Source of the DNA: an uncultured Lachnospiraceae bacterium | GTDB lineage: Bacteria > Bacillota > Clostridia > Lachnospirales > Lachnospiraceae | Length of the DNA: 64,000 nt | Direction: 5' to 3' | Assembly: GCA_902794095.1 (NCBI GenBank) | Contig: CADBFZ010000006.1 | Span: forward strand, 1-64,000 | In this document: in pieces, positions 28,101 to 36,799 of the stretch | Numbering within the stretch: the stretch's first letter is position 1 | Layout of the letters: the number at the start of each line of letters is the position of its first letter | Notes under the pieces: model-generated | The model's database searches: none | The model's input: only the letters and a program-made list of their open reading frames with translations | What the model was told of the DNA's origin: nothing | Program-made: the position numbers and the translations under genes

Positions 28101-30783
28101 CAAACAGTCCATCCTTTATAGCCTCTACGCCGCTGGGAATAAAGAGTTCCTTGCATACGGCAACAAGCTGTTTATCATAGGTGGTTCCGCTTACTTCAAG
28201 CTGATCAAGAGTTGAACCTCCGGCAATCTTCGCAAGAAATTCAGAAATCGCTGTCCTCTCATCAGCACTCAAATACGTTGCTGAAGTATAGGTAGAAAGT
28301 GAACCCTGTGTAGGGAATTTAACAAGTTCAGGACAATCCTTAACAGGGTTATAGCTAACCTCAAGAAGGTTAGGAAATCCGGAAAGCACTACAGGCCATG
28401 ACTCATTCTGCATGGGGTGATTATACTTTCCTCTGTCGCTCATCGCATATGCAAAAGGAGTAGAATCTGAAGAAACGGTTGTTACAAAGTAAAGTGTGAC
28501 AGCCGGATCTCCACCCTGTGTTGCCGGACAAGTCGAATTAGTGTAATGCTGAGGACAATTTGAACTGTGAAGTGTGGTGTCCTGAGTCTTAAATGCCTCA
28601 TCTCCGATAACAACCTGATCGTTACCAAAGATAACCATTCCAAGGTTATGACATCCCTTAAAAGCAGCTCTTCCGATTTCATTGATAGTAGAAGGAAGTT
28701 CTACTTTCTCAAGGGTACAGATATCCCTACACTTCTCATCGGGTATCTTCTCAATATGATAAGGTCCAAGATGCTCAGGGAATGTGAGGGATTTTACAAT
28801 TCCCTGGGTATGGAACTCTGAAAGAGTATTTGTATTATCTACCGCATAAATCGCTTTTCCGCCACCATCTTCGGTAACGGTTTTCTCATATAATTCCTCA
28901 CCAAAATATTTGTATGTAAATTCGCATCCTTTATCTCTGCTCTGGCAGAGCTGATGAAGTGCGCCGATGTTAGTGCTGGGACGAACAGCACCTGCCGGAT
29001 CGACTCCCTCAAAATAGAACTCAGGATTCGTGAGCTGAGTGGTAAACGAAACAAGCGTAGCTGCATCAGTGGCTTTACCAAGAGTAAAATCACAATGTCC
29101 GCTGCCGTTTCTGTTATTGGTATCATCTGCAAATACCATTGTAGGGCTCAGAACTGTAATTTTAGCAAGATTGGGACAATCTTCGAAAAGATTGATATTA
29201 ATTTTACGGGGATTGCTTACGGAAACTCCGGTCATCTCACCAAGCTGCTTGGGGAAAATGACCTCCTCAAGACTGGAACATCCGTAGAAAACGTGATATC
29301 CGATATTGGCAAGAGCAGATCCTGAACCTACATTGGCAACCGTAGCAGGCTGCTTTACTCCATAAACATCAGACATATCACCGGTTAGGTCACAATATCT
29401 GAGTGCTTCACATCCATAGAAAACACCGTCGCAGAGAAGATTTACGCTGTGAGGTATATAAAGACCGGTAAGATTCTTACAATTCTTAAACGCATACGCA
29501 CCGATGTTCTGAAGCTTAGGATCGGTAGGCATTTCAACAGTCGAAAGACCACGACATCCATCGAATGCATGATTTCCGATAGCTATAAGACCATTCTTAA
29601 ATTCAATACTGGATAGGGATACACAGTTATAGAAAGCGTAATCTCCTACACCCGCAAGATTCTCATGAGTAATCAGAGTGGTAATATTGGATCCTTTACT
29701 ACCCGCAAAAACTCCGCTTTCAGGATCAGAGTCGTTAACTCTTCCCGTAGAAAGCTTATAGTCCTGAACAGTTGAATCGAAATATACGTACTGGTTGCCG
29801 ATGTAACGAACTTCGATGTTCTCAACCTTCTGATATTTAGCATCGGAGGTCAGTTTCCATCTGAGTGCATCATCGGTTATCGTGGTAGAAGTATCATACC
29901 AATAGAATTCTTCTGCGGTAAGGTTCTCCCAGTTAGACTTCTCTGAATAAAGACAAGGCTTATAGAAGAAGTGCTCGATAGTGTATGTATAGGTATATGA
30001 CTCGATAATGGTAGGATCATCAGCATTCTTATTCTCTTGTGTCGAGTCAAGTCTTACTCTGATTACATCAGGAGTTTTGGTCAGATAGTTATAATCGCCG
30101 TCGTAGGCATTAAGAAGCTGATAAAGCTCGTTGGTATCAAGCTTCTCATAAACAAAGTAGTTATTCAGATAACTCTTGGATTTCTCGTTTGCAAAAGGCT
30201 CGAGATCTGCTGCGGGTACACCTGCCTGGTAATTAACTGTTACGGTAGGATGAGTCTCTTCAGGATAGATGTAGTAAAGGAAGTTTCCGCTCTTACCTAC
30301 AAGGCAGTTATCGCCGTTACCCTTATTATCGTTAAGTCTTCTATAGACATCGAAGGTATTGGGAATCTCAAGAGTTCCGCCTGCAATGTAGCCGGAATTG
30401 AATCCGAGGATTACAGCGAACTTGTTGGTTCCGCCGGGAACATCTTCACCCTGATCGTTTACGTATGCAAACTGGAAGCTTCCGTCACCGGTACTGTATA
30501 TCTGAGTATCAACTCCGTTATACGAAGACTTTACAAAGGGAATTTTCGTAACGGGAGTCATATTTGTAGTATCAGCACCCGAAGGAACATCAGAGGCCTG
30601 CTGATAAAGGAAATATGCATTCAATCCGGTTCCGTTACAGGTATTGGCAGCCTGTACTTCACCTCCGGTTATGGATCTGGTAGGAATCAGCGCAACACCT
30701 ACTGCTGCAGCCATGAAGAGAGCGCCAAGGGTCTTTCTGACCTGCTTCTTCATTCTCCTTTTCATTCCGGTTTTCTTAGTCAT
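25102..30783 (-). CDS. Giant BspA-type LRR surface protein with probable sortase sorting signal
   Basis: 1893 residues from the ATG at 30781-30783, chosen because GGGAGG lies 7 bases upstream and a basic signal peptide follows (cleavage likely after ...EVQAA); an in-frame start 12 codons earlier lacks this. Several LRR_5 blocks occupy about residues 360-760 and 880-1220. Then come Listeria-Bacteroides/InlB-type repeats (YYDYVDSS, YTAVFYDTD) to about 1460, a Gly/Asn-rich linker, three short beta repeats starting YKVTYYLPDG, YTATYYYTDG and YTLTVVNGSG, and a C-terminal domain shared with the 758-residue neighbour. The end has TPKTAD 50 residues from the C-terminus, a hydrophobic segment and KDKR: a sortase-type sorting signal. 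The sortase gene lies 39 bases upstream. Expected role is surface adhesion; the ligand is unknown. Confidence 0.88.
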   Translation of the reverse strand: MTKKTGMKRRMKKQVRKTLGALFMAAAVGVALIPTRSITGGEVQAANTCNGTGLNAYFLYQQASDVPSGADTTNMTPVTKIPFVKSSYNGVDTQIYSTGDGSFQFAYVNDQGEDVPGGTNKFAVILGFNSGYIAGGTLEIPNTFDVYRRLNDNKGNGDNCLVGKSGNFLYYIYPEETHPTVTVNYQAGVPAADLEPFANEKSKSYLNNYFVYEKLDTNELYQLLNAYDGDYNYLTKTPDVIRVRLDSTQENKNADDPTIIESYTYTYTIEHFFYKPCLYSEKSNWENLTAEEFYWYDTSTTITDDALRWKLTSDAKYQKVENIEVRYIGNQYVYFDSTVQDYKLSTGRVNDSDPESGVFAGSKGSNITTLITHENLAGVGDYAFYNCVSLSSIEFKNGLIAIGNHAFDGCRGLSTVEMPTDPKLQNIGAYAFKNCKNLTGLYIPHSVNLLCDGVFYGCEALRYCDLTGDMSDVYGVKQPATVANVGSGSALANIGYHVFYGCSSLEEVIFPKQLGEMTGVSVSNPRKININLFEDCPNLAKITVLSPTMVFADDTNNRNGSGHCDFTLGKATDAATLVSFTTQLTNPEFYFEGVDPAGAVRPSTNIGALHQLCQSRDKGCEFTYKYFGEELYEKTVTEDGGGKAIYAVDNTNTLSEFHTQGIVKSLTFPEHLGPYHIEKIPDEKCRDICTLEKVELPSTINEIGRAAFKGCHNLGMVIFGNDQVVIGDEAFKTQDTTLHSSNCPQHYTNSTCPATQGGDPAVTLYFVTTVSSDSTPFAYAMSDRGKYNHPMQNESWPVVLSGFPNLLEVSYNPVKDCPELVKFPTQGSLSTYTSATYLSADERTAISEFLAKIAGGSTLDQLEVSGTTYDKQLVAVCKELFIPSGVEAIKDGLFESITTGNPMAVNTTGLKEIDVAFLTDTSGNYILDAYGNKQVDPANSDFAGCDTLTALTLSGTETITIPDYGFNDCPNMTYVYSTQPIEKIGELAFAECRNLGNVEMYGVKAIGDHAFFNDDSLTGVKFDSAVSSLGVAPFRVDLYDRTTNAKTSHTSSLTNVDFQDNTYFKTDNGIIFSLDTSGNKQALIEYLPGRSAGTVQPGETKGVNAVSQEAFADTGVNVVNLENATFSKLPKKAFEDTIDLVSVTLPQTCDTIEDYAFKGSNLKNLTVMCDELDWTSNGLDLIRTTMDDPTNDASDHGVSEGANDNLTVYAPAETDANGNVTSTSKAYERFAKHHYLLQAYTPIKHFYVTYYDYVDSSATKATLMYTDEYVEGDQVILRDPNMDADNKHATAGFAFECYYNLYDTEETYDYRHSFNITSDLTIVAKYKGLNNSYTAVFYDTDPESGATGAILMDNVPVLTVDDNGVTKYYINANQIAYLAPPAKTGYTFQTWQRIDPRDGVYFTLDQVEEKDGIIKFYAKYASDNGGGGGNGGGVVGPGQYKVTYYLPDGSLYQTWGVDPGGKAYDIVVPGYSRTEWQWSPSVSETVINSDTKFVLVPIDGTDPTSSDKYTATYYYTDGVTVYQTLTIEKGGTPPDLMMPAGYKQCKWSPDPSSITMDKNMRFTMVNNPDYEGNDDGYTGPYYTLTVVNGSGSGSYKPGAQVVIVANEAKTGTIFSSWSISPSTAPIASKAMSATVVTMPSENVTVTANFVASTAGNNNNGAGGTGSGGNGNNNYWPSTGNVVRSSGTTVVVDKNGLSNTGVVSATVNGSSDNFTIKVTASQTADKAVLDALLKKYGSLDNIIYFPMDISLYDAAGTTQIHDTSGLTITITLPLPDSMIQYGANNKVAVVTNNELDGLNAKFTTINGVPCVTFTCTHFSPYVIYVNTVEMTSGSNGSTGGGLDDTPKTADLIHPKWFVSIALFAISLVLFLMKDKRAALKPVKANNSTNRNVRK

Positions 30784-30822
30784 TTTTAATCCTCCCGCAT
30801 ACGAAAGTATGCATAACAAGAA

Positions 30823-31995
30823 TCAGTTTATTCGTCTGGCCACAACAGCGAATCGGCCGTTATCTTCCTGATAATCGCAAGTGGAAAGGGTAAGCAAATG
30901 ATCTCCCCACACTGCTGTGACTCCGGTATCATACAGAGCCATTTCAGCCATTTCATTCATGTATGAATTAAACTCCTCGGGGCCGTTAGCATCTATGAAC
31001 TCATAATACTTGAACGAAATATCATCCTCGTACTTAAGTGAGGTTCTGAAGGCAAACATCACCTCGTACTCACCATGCTCATAGATAGTGTCGAACCTTA
31101 TTATCCGGTGGGTCTGATAAAAGTTATAATCCTCATACTTAACCAGATTTCCGAACATTCTTCCGCTTCTCATATGATGACCATAAAGAATGAGATTATC
31201 GGAAGGTTTGATGGCATCGCAATCGCAATCCATGAAAATACAGCCGTTTACATCCTCTTCCTGATTAAAACCATGCTTCAGATAATATTCATTGTCCGTG
31301 GTCTGCATTACAGGATAGCTTATAAAGGGCTCTCCATTTATATCGGCTATTTCGAGCCATCCGATTAGTCTTTTATTTTTATTATATATATCTATGTATT
31401 CGGGAAGGATATCCGGGGTCTCCTCTTCATCCACATAATGAATGATCGGTTCAGCGGAATCCTGCGTATTATCGCCATTTCCGAGTAGAGCTTCCTGTGC
31501 AGCCTGATCACGGATATTTCCGAGAAGATCGGCTGTAGAATCGGATCTTTGCTTAGTGATATTGTAGATAGCTATGTATAGAATGCTGGCTGCAGCAACG
31601 AAAAGAGAGGCAAATAACGCAATCTTTCTCATCTTCTCCTGCTGTTCGAGTATTTTACGAGCCTGTGCATCAAGATCTGCATCCGGTATTGTCCCGGTCT
31701 GTTGAACCTTTTTCCGGCTGCTGACACGAACTTCAACCTTCTCGTCGGTGGTTTTCTGTTTTCTCTCCATGGATGCAATAGTACTGTCGACCTCTTCCAT
31801 GAAGTCCTTGCCGAGAACGGTTCCGAAATTTATCCTGCCGCTATGCAGTTTTTTCGATAAAAGCTTCAGTTCGGAAAGCGACATGTGATCCATTGAAGCC
31901 TTGATCTTGTCGATTGCCGCCTTATCAGCATTGGCAGCAGCAATCTCTTTGTCGCCTTCGAACTTTCTGCCTTCTATTATTACAATCTTACCCAT
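30823..31995 (-). CDS. Class B sortase with long cytoplasmic N-terminal region
   Basis: 390 residues. Residues 1-135 are charged and probably cytoplasmic, followed by one membrane helix (about 139-160). The catalytic domain runs from about 195 to the end. Catalytic residues are visible: His in LYGHHMRSG (about 273), Cys373 in TLSTC and Arg381 in NGRFAVVARR. Sortases of this class join a sorting motif in a surface protein to peptidoglycan. The gene sits between leuS (5 bases upstream) and an LRR protein carrying a TPKTAD motif, its likely substrate. The ribosome binding site is weak, suggesting translational coupling to leuS. The 135-residue N-terminal extension is longer than usual and its function is not recognisable. 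Confidence 0.92.
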   Translation of the reverse strand: MGKIVIIEGRKFEGDKEIAAANADKAAIDKIKASMDHMSLSELKLLSKKLHSGRINFGTVLGKDFMEEVDSTIASMERKQKTTDEKVEVRVSSRKKVQQTGTIPDADLDAQARKILEQQEKMRKIALFASLFVAAASILYIAIYNITKQRSDSTADLLGNIRDQAAQEALLGNGDNTQDSAEPIIHYVDEEETPDILPEYIDIYNKNKRLIGWLEIADINGEPFISYPVMQTTDNEYYLKHGFNQEEDVNGCIFMDCDCDAIKPSDNLILYGHHMRSGRMFGNLVKYEDYNFYQTHRIIRFDTIYEHGEYEVMFAFRTSLKYEDDISFKYYEFIDANGPEEFNSYMNEMAEMALYDTGVTAVWGDHLLTLSTCDYQEDNGRFAVVARRIN

Positions 31996-32000
31996 TAAGA

Positions 32001-34415
32001 TTATTTAACTACGAAGTTTACAAGCTTGCCGGGAACATAGATTTCTTTAACGATCTCTTTTCCTTCGATCTTAGCTGCTACGGTTTCCTTAGCTCTTGCA
32101 ATCATCGTCTCCTTGGAAGCATTTCTGTCCTCTTCGAAGGTACCGCGAAGCTTTCCGAGAACCTGAACAGCGATGGTGATACGATCCTCAACGCACTTAT
32201 TCTCGTCATACTCGGGCCACTTAGCCTGGTATACTCTGCCTTCGAATCCTTCAATAGCCCAGATTTCCTCGGTGATATGAGGAGCAACGGGGTTAAGGAG
32301 AAGGAGAAATGTCTTAAGGTCAGCCTTGGTGATGCTGCCTGCCTTATAGAAGTCATTTATAAGGCTCATAAGAGCAGCGATACCTGTATTGTACTTAAGA
32401 GTCTCGAAGTCACCGGAAACCTTTCTGATGGTCTGGTGAATCTTAACTTCAAGATCCTTGCTATACTCATCTCCGTCGGTAACGATATCCTGAAGCTTCC
32501 ATACTCTGTCAAGGAATCTTCTGCATCCCTGAACTCCTTCCATGCTCCAGTTAGCAGCCTGGTCGAATGCTCCAATGAACATCTCATAGGTTCTGAGAGT
32601 GTCTGCACCGTATTCCTCAATGATATCGTCAGGATTTACGACGTTACCACGTGACTTGGACATCTTCTCACCGTTTGATCCGAGGATCATGCCGTGTGAA
32701 GTACGTTTAGCATAGGGCTCTTTGGTAGGCACAATACCCTGATCAAAGAGGAATCTATGCCAGAATCTTGAGTAGAGAAGGTGGAGGGTTGTATGCTCCA
32801 TTCCTCCGTTATACCAGTCAACGGGAAGCCAGTACTTAAGAGCTTCCTGTGAAGCAAGTTCCTTATCGTTCTTAGGATCGATATATCTGAGGAAATACCA
32901 TGATGATCCTGCCCACTGAGGCATGGTATCTGTCTCACGCTTAGCGGGGCCGCAGCAGCAGGGACAAGTAACATTTACCCAAGAATCCATAGCGGCAAGA
33001 GGTGACTCACCGTTGTCTCCGGGCATATATGACTCAACCTCGGGAAGTTCAAGAGGAAGATCCTCTTCCTTGAGAGGCACATATCCGCACTTATCGCAGT
33101 GAATGATGGGAATAGGCTCACCCCAATATCTCTGACGTGAGAATACCCAGTCACGAAGCTTGTAATTGGTCTTAGCGTGTCCGATTCCTTTTTCCTCAAG
33201 GAACTCGGTGATCTTCTTCTTAGCTTCTGCTACTGAAAGACCATCAAGGAATCCTGAGTTAACAAGCTTACCTTCTGCAACATCGGTATAAACCTGCTCA
33301 GTCACGGGCTTATCGGAGCCTGCAACAACCTCTATGATGGGAAGGTTAAACTTCTTAGCAAACTCCCAGTCTCTTTCATCATGTGCGGGAACTGCCATGA
33401 TGGCACCGGTTCCGTAGCTCATGAGTACATAGTCGGAAATCCAAATAGGAATCTCTTTATCATTAACAGGATCGATAGCGGTGAGACCGTTAAGGCAAAC
33501 ACCGGTCTTATCCTTGGCAAGCTCGGTTCTCTCGAAATCAGACTTTCTGGAAGCCTCCTCACGGTACTTAACAACTTCATCGTAATTGGAGATACGATCC
33601 TTATACTTCTCGATGTAAGGATGCTCAGGGCTCATTACCATGTAGGTAGCACCGAAAAGGGTATCGGGTCTGGTGGTATAAACAGTAAGCTTATCCTCAG
33701 TTCCGGTAAGCTTAAAATCTACCTCAGCACCGGTGGAACGTCCGATCCAGTTTCTCTGCTGAGTCTTAACTCTCTCAATATAATCAACGCTGTCGAGACC
33801 TTCGAGGAGCTTATCGGCATACTCGGTAATCTTAAGCATCCACTGAGACTGCATCTTACGAACAACGGGAGCTCCGCATCTTTCGCAAACGCCGTTAACA
33901 ACTTCCTCATTAGCAAGACCAACCTTACATGAGGTACACCAGTTGATGGGCATCTGAGTCTTATATGCAAGTCCTGCATTAAAGAGCTTAAGGAAGATCC
34001 ACTGAGTCCAATGATAGTATCCGGGATCGGTGGTGTTTACTTCTCTGTCCCAATCGAAAGAGTAACCGATTGAATGAAGCTGCTCTTTGAAGCGTGCAAC
34101 ATTGTTCTTGGTAACAATCTTGGGATGAATCTTATTCTTGATGGCATAGTTCTCGGTAGGAAGACCGAATGCATCCCAACCCATGGGGAAAAGGACATTA
34201 TATCCCTGCATACGACGCTTTCTGGAAACAATGTCCAGAGCGGTATAAGGACGGGGATGTCCTACATGTAGGCCTTGTCCCGAAGGATAAGGGAATTCTA
34301 CAAGCGCATAATACTTGGGCTTGGAATAATCATTTGTTGCGGCGAAGGCTTTCTCATCGTCCCAAACCTTCTGCCACTTGGGCTCCACACTGTGATGATC
34401 GTATACGGCTGCCAT
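32001..34415 (-). CDS. leuS: Leucyl-tRNA synthetase
   Basis: 804 residues, usual for bacterial LeuRS. The HIGH-type motif appears as HVGHP near residue 49 and KMSKS as EKMSKSRGN near 575; two zinc-type Cys pairs (CTSC, CERC) follow the first domain, and an editing-domain segment has [12 protein letters not shown]. It charges tRNA-Leu in the cytoplasm. The start is the ATG at 34413-34415 with GAGGAG upstream; a longer reading would add 18 residues not found in the family. The leader is too short for a T-box. It appears to head an operon with sortase, two LRR proteins and YfhO, with gaps of 5, 39, 18 and -4 bases. Confidence 0.97.
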   Translation of the reverse strand: MAAVYDHHSVEPKWQKVWDDEKAFAATNDYSKPKYYALVEFPYPSGQGLHVGHPRPYTALDIVSRKRRMQGYNVLFPMGWDAFGLPTENYAIKNKIHPKIVTKNNVARFKEQLHSIGYSFDWDREVNTTDPGYYHWTQWIFLKLFNAGLAYKTQMPINWCTSCKVGLANEEVVNGVCERCGAPVVRKMQSQWMLKITEYADKLLEGLDSVDYIERVKTQQRNWIGRSTGAEVDFKLTGTEDKLTVYTTRPDTLFGATYMVMSPEHPYIEKYKDRISNYDEVVKYREEASRKSDFERTELAKDKTGVCLNGLTAIDPVNDKEIPIWISDYVLMSYGTGAIMAVPAHDERDWEFAKKFNLPIIEVVAGSDKPVTEQVYTDVAEGKLVNSGFLDGLSVAEAKKKITEFLEEKGIGHAKTNYKLRDWVFSRQRYWGEPIPIIHCDKCGYVPLKEEDLPLELPEVESYMPGDNGESPLAAMDSWVNVTCPCCCGPAKRETDTMPQWAGSSWYFLRYIDPKNDKELASQEALKYWLPVDWYNGGMEHTTLHLLYSRFWHRFLFDQGIVPTKEPYAKRTSHGMILGSNGEKMSKSRGNVVNPDDIIEEYGADTLRTYEMFIGAFDQAANWSMEGVQGCRRFLDRVWKLQDIVTDGDEYSKDLEVKIHQTIRKVSGDFETLKYNTGIAALMSLINDFYKAGSITKADLKTFLLLLNPVAPHITEEIWAIEGFEGRVYQAKWPEYDENKCVEDRITIAVQVLGKLRGTFEEDRNASKETMIARAKETVAAKIEGKEIVKEIYVPGKLVNFVVK

Positions 34416-34479
34416 TTTTTCTATATCTCCTCTTTGAGTGATTTCCGTAAAATGGGCATAAATACCCATAATTTATTTA

Positions 34480-34508
34480 ATTTTATTACATAATAAATGC
34501 AAACGCAA
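34480..34508 (-). promoter_or_regulatory. Candidate promoter of leuS and the surface-protein operon
   Basis: TTGCGT (34503-34508) and TAAAAT (34480-34485) on the minus strand with a 17-base spacer, about 65 bases before the leuS ATG. The -35 is weak. The leader contains a small hairpin (ATGGGT...GCCCAT, 34452-34469). Confidence 0.4.
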
Positions 34509-34545
34509 GAATTAATAGCAGGTGAACCACAACATCTTGTGGACA

Positions 34546-34577
34546 TAAAAAAATCCCCCACCTAAGGTGGGGGATTT
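34546..34577 (-). terminator. Strong intrinsic terminator after the EF-G paralogue
   Basis: CCCCCACC and GGTGGGGG pair around TAA (34555-34573), extended by A-T pairs, and run into seven Ts on the minus strand. It separates the EF-G-like gene from leuS. Confidence 0.95.
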
Positions 34578-34587
34578 CAAAGATCTG

Positions 34588-36681
34588 TTATTCAGTAATG
34601 TTGCCTTCAGCAACCTTCTGAGCTCTTGCTGCAACTTCAGCTTCCTGAACATCCGAAGGAGCCTGCTCATATCTTGCGAATTCGAAGGAGTAATCGCCCA
34701 TTCCGGCTGTCATGGATCTGATTACGGTGCCATAACCGAAGAGTGAGCTCTCGGGGATTTCAGCCTCGATAAGAGTCTTGCCGTTTCCTGCAGGATTCAT
34801 TCCGAGTACTCTTCCGCGTCTCTTGTTAAGATCACCCATAACATCTCCGGTGTTCTCATCGGGAGCGGTAACCTTGAGAGTCATGATGGGCTCGAGAAGA
34901 ACGGGCTTAGCTTTCATGAAGCCGTCTCTGAATGCCATGGATGCTGCTGTCTTGAATGCCATTTCGGAGGAGTCTACGGGATGGTAGGATCCGTCGTAGA
35001 GAACAGCCTTAACGCCGATAACGGGATATGCTGCAAGAGGTCCTCTGGAAACAGATTCCGCGATACCCTTTTCAACTGCAGGGAAGAAGTTCTTGGGAAC
35101 CGCACCACCGACAACTTCCTGATCAAATACATACTGCTGCTCGGGATCGTCGCAAGGTGAGAACTTCATCTTAACGTGTCCGTACTGTCCGTGTCCGCCG
35201 GTCTGCTTCTTATACTTAGCCTCTACATCGGCTGTTCCTCTGATAGTCTCTCTGTAAGCTACCTTAGGAGTTGAAAGATCGATAACAACTTTGTACTCAT
35301 TCTCAAGTCTGGACTTGATTATCTCGAGATGCATATCACCCATACCGTAGAGAAGTGTCTGATGATTCTCTGCATCGTTAACATTCTTCATGGTAAGGTC
35401 TTCATGTCCGATCTTCTGAAGAGCCTGGGAGATCTTATCAATGTCTGCCTTATCCTTGGGCTTATATCTCATAAAGGTGTAAGGCTTGGAGATATCGAAC
35501 ATTCCGAACTTGATAGGCATAGCCTTGGTTGAAAGGCTGTTTCCGGTACGAGCCTGGGAAAGCTTTGCAAGTGCTCCGAGGTCACCGGCATGAAGTTCGG
35601 GAACTTCAATGGGCTTGTTTCCCTGAAGAACATAGAGTCTTCCGATCTTCTCTTCAACATCCTTATCGATGTTATAAATAAGGTCATCGGTCTTAAGAAC
35701 GCCGGAGTTAACCTTGATAAGGCTGTACTTTCCGATGAAAGGATCGACGATGGTCTTCCATACATAAGCTGATTTAGCCTTTGAGAAGTCATAATCACAG
35801 TTATAGATCTCACCGGTCTTGGTAGCGATACCTGCTACGGTTCTTACATCGGGGCCGGGGAAATACTTGATAACATCATCAAGGAGTGCATAAGCACCCT
35901 TACAGGTAATGGATGAACCCATAGTTACGGGAACAATGCTTCCGTCACAGATATTTGCCCTGAGAGCTGCTCTGATCTCGGCATCGGAGAACTTCTCACC
36001 GGAGAAGTATCTGTCCATCATTTCCTCTGAAGTCTCTGCAACAGCTTCCATGAGGGACTCTCTGTACTGCTCAAGATAAGGCTTGTTGTAATCGGGTACA
36101 TCGCAAGGAACAACATCCTTACCCTGCCATAACTGGCCCTGCTCGGAAACGATGCTTACATAACCGACAAGCTCTTCATCTTTTCTGATGGGAAGGTGGA
36201 AAGGGGCAATCTTCTTACCGTAAAGAGCGATAAGATCTTCTACTACCTGACGATAGGATGCGGTGTCCACATCCATATTAGATACATATATGATTCTGGG
36301 AAGCTTGTACTTCTCGCACAGATCCCATGCTTTCTTGGTTCCTACTTCAACGCCGCTTCTTCCGTTTACAACGATGATTGCTGCACCGGCTGCGGAAACG
36401 GCTTCTTCAACTTCACCGACAAAATCAAAATAACCCGGTGTGTCGATGATATTTATCTTATGATCCTCCCACTCTACGGGAATTACGGATGCGGAAATCG
36501 AGAAACCTCTCTTCTGTTCTTCTTTGCCGTAATCACTGAGAGTATTTCCGTCTGCCACGGTCCCCATACGGGATGTAAGACCTGTAATGTAGCCGAAACT
36601 CTCTGCAAGAGTCGTCTTACCGCTTCCTCCGTGACCGAGTAGAACAACGTTGCGGATCTTGTCTGTGGTATAAACTTTCAT
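34588..36681 (-). CDS. Elongation factor G paralogue (FusA2/EF-G-like translational GTPase)
   Basis: 697 residues from the ATG at 36679-36681, picked for the AGGAGGT just upstream. Domain order is that of EF-G: GTP-binding domain, domain II, and domains III-V (GGHGQYGHVKMKF, SLFGYGTVIRSMTAGMG). The P-loop is GHGGSGKT rather than the GH(I/V)DAGKT of canonical EF-G, the switch region has RGFSISAS, DTPG is intact, and the NKxD position reads NMDVD. These differences place it with the second EF-G family found in many Clostridia next to the standard fusA. The cellular role of this paralogue is poorly known; ribosome-related GTPase activity is inferred. Monocistronic: promoter at 36754-36782, terminator directly behind. 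Confidence 0.88.
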   Translation of the reverse strand: MKVYTTDKIRNVVLLGHGGSGKTTLAESFGYITGLTSRMGTVADGNTLSDYGKEEQKRGFSISASVIPVEWEDHKINIIDTPGYFDFVGEVEEAVSAAGAAIIVVNGRSGVEVGTKKAWDLCEKYKLPRIIYVSNMDVDTASYRQVVEDLIALYGKKIAPFHLPIRKDEELVGYVSIVSEQGQLWQGKDVVPCDVPDYNKPYLEQYRESLMEAVAETSEEMMDRYFSGEKFSDAEIRAALRANICDGSIVPVTMGSSITCKGAYALLDDVIKYFPGPDVRTVAGIATKTGEIYNCDYDFSKAKSAYVWKTIVDPFIGKYSLIKVNSGVLKTDDLIYNIDKDVEEKIGRLYVLQGNKPIEVPELHAGDLGALAKLSQARTGNSLSTKAMPIKFGMFDISKPYTFMRYKPKDKADIDKISQALQKIGHEDLTMKNVNDAENHQTLLYGMGDMHLEIIKSRLENEYKVVIDLSTPKVAYRETIRGTADVEAKYKKQTGGHGQYGHVKMKFSPCDDPEQQYVFDQEVVGGAVPKNFFPAVEKGIAESVSRGPLAAYPVIGVKAVLYDGSYHPVDSSEMAFKTAASMAFRDGFMKAKPVLLEPIMTLKVTAPDENTGDVMGDLNKRRGRVLGMNPAGNGKTLIEAEIPESSLFGYGTVIRSMTAGMGDYSFEFARYEQAPSDVQEAEVAARAQKVAEGNITE

Positions 36682-36753
36682 GAGGACCTCCTGAAAATGG
36701 TATTTGTGCAAATTTTACAAATATTCTGAAAATTCATAGAATCGCACATACAT

Positions 36754-36782
36754 ATTTTACAGGAAACCCATAAAAGTCGCAA
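36754..36782 (-). promoter_or_regulatory. Predicted promoter of the EF-G paralogue
   Basis: TTGCGA (36777-36782) and TAAAAT (36754-36759), minus strand, 17-base spacer, about 72 bases before the ATG. An AT-only inverted repeat (AATAATT/AATTATT, 36782-36799) lies between it and the upstream stop codon. Confidence 0.5.
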
Positions 36783-36799
36783 TAATAATTTATGAATTA

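Noticed and set aside
30037..30789. 250-residue plus-strand frame opposite the start of the giant LRR gene
   Set aside because: The minus-strand gene has signal peptide, repeats and anchor; the opposite frame has no family motif and no start signal.
30784..30819. Earlier start of the giant LRR protein
   Set aside because: The later ATG has GGGAGG at ideal spacing and begins a normal signal peptide.
34416..34545. T-box riboswitch for leuS
   Set aside because: Clostridial leuS genes often have one, but the leader between the candidate promoter and ATG is under 70 bases and lacks the T-box core; only a small hairpin is present.
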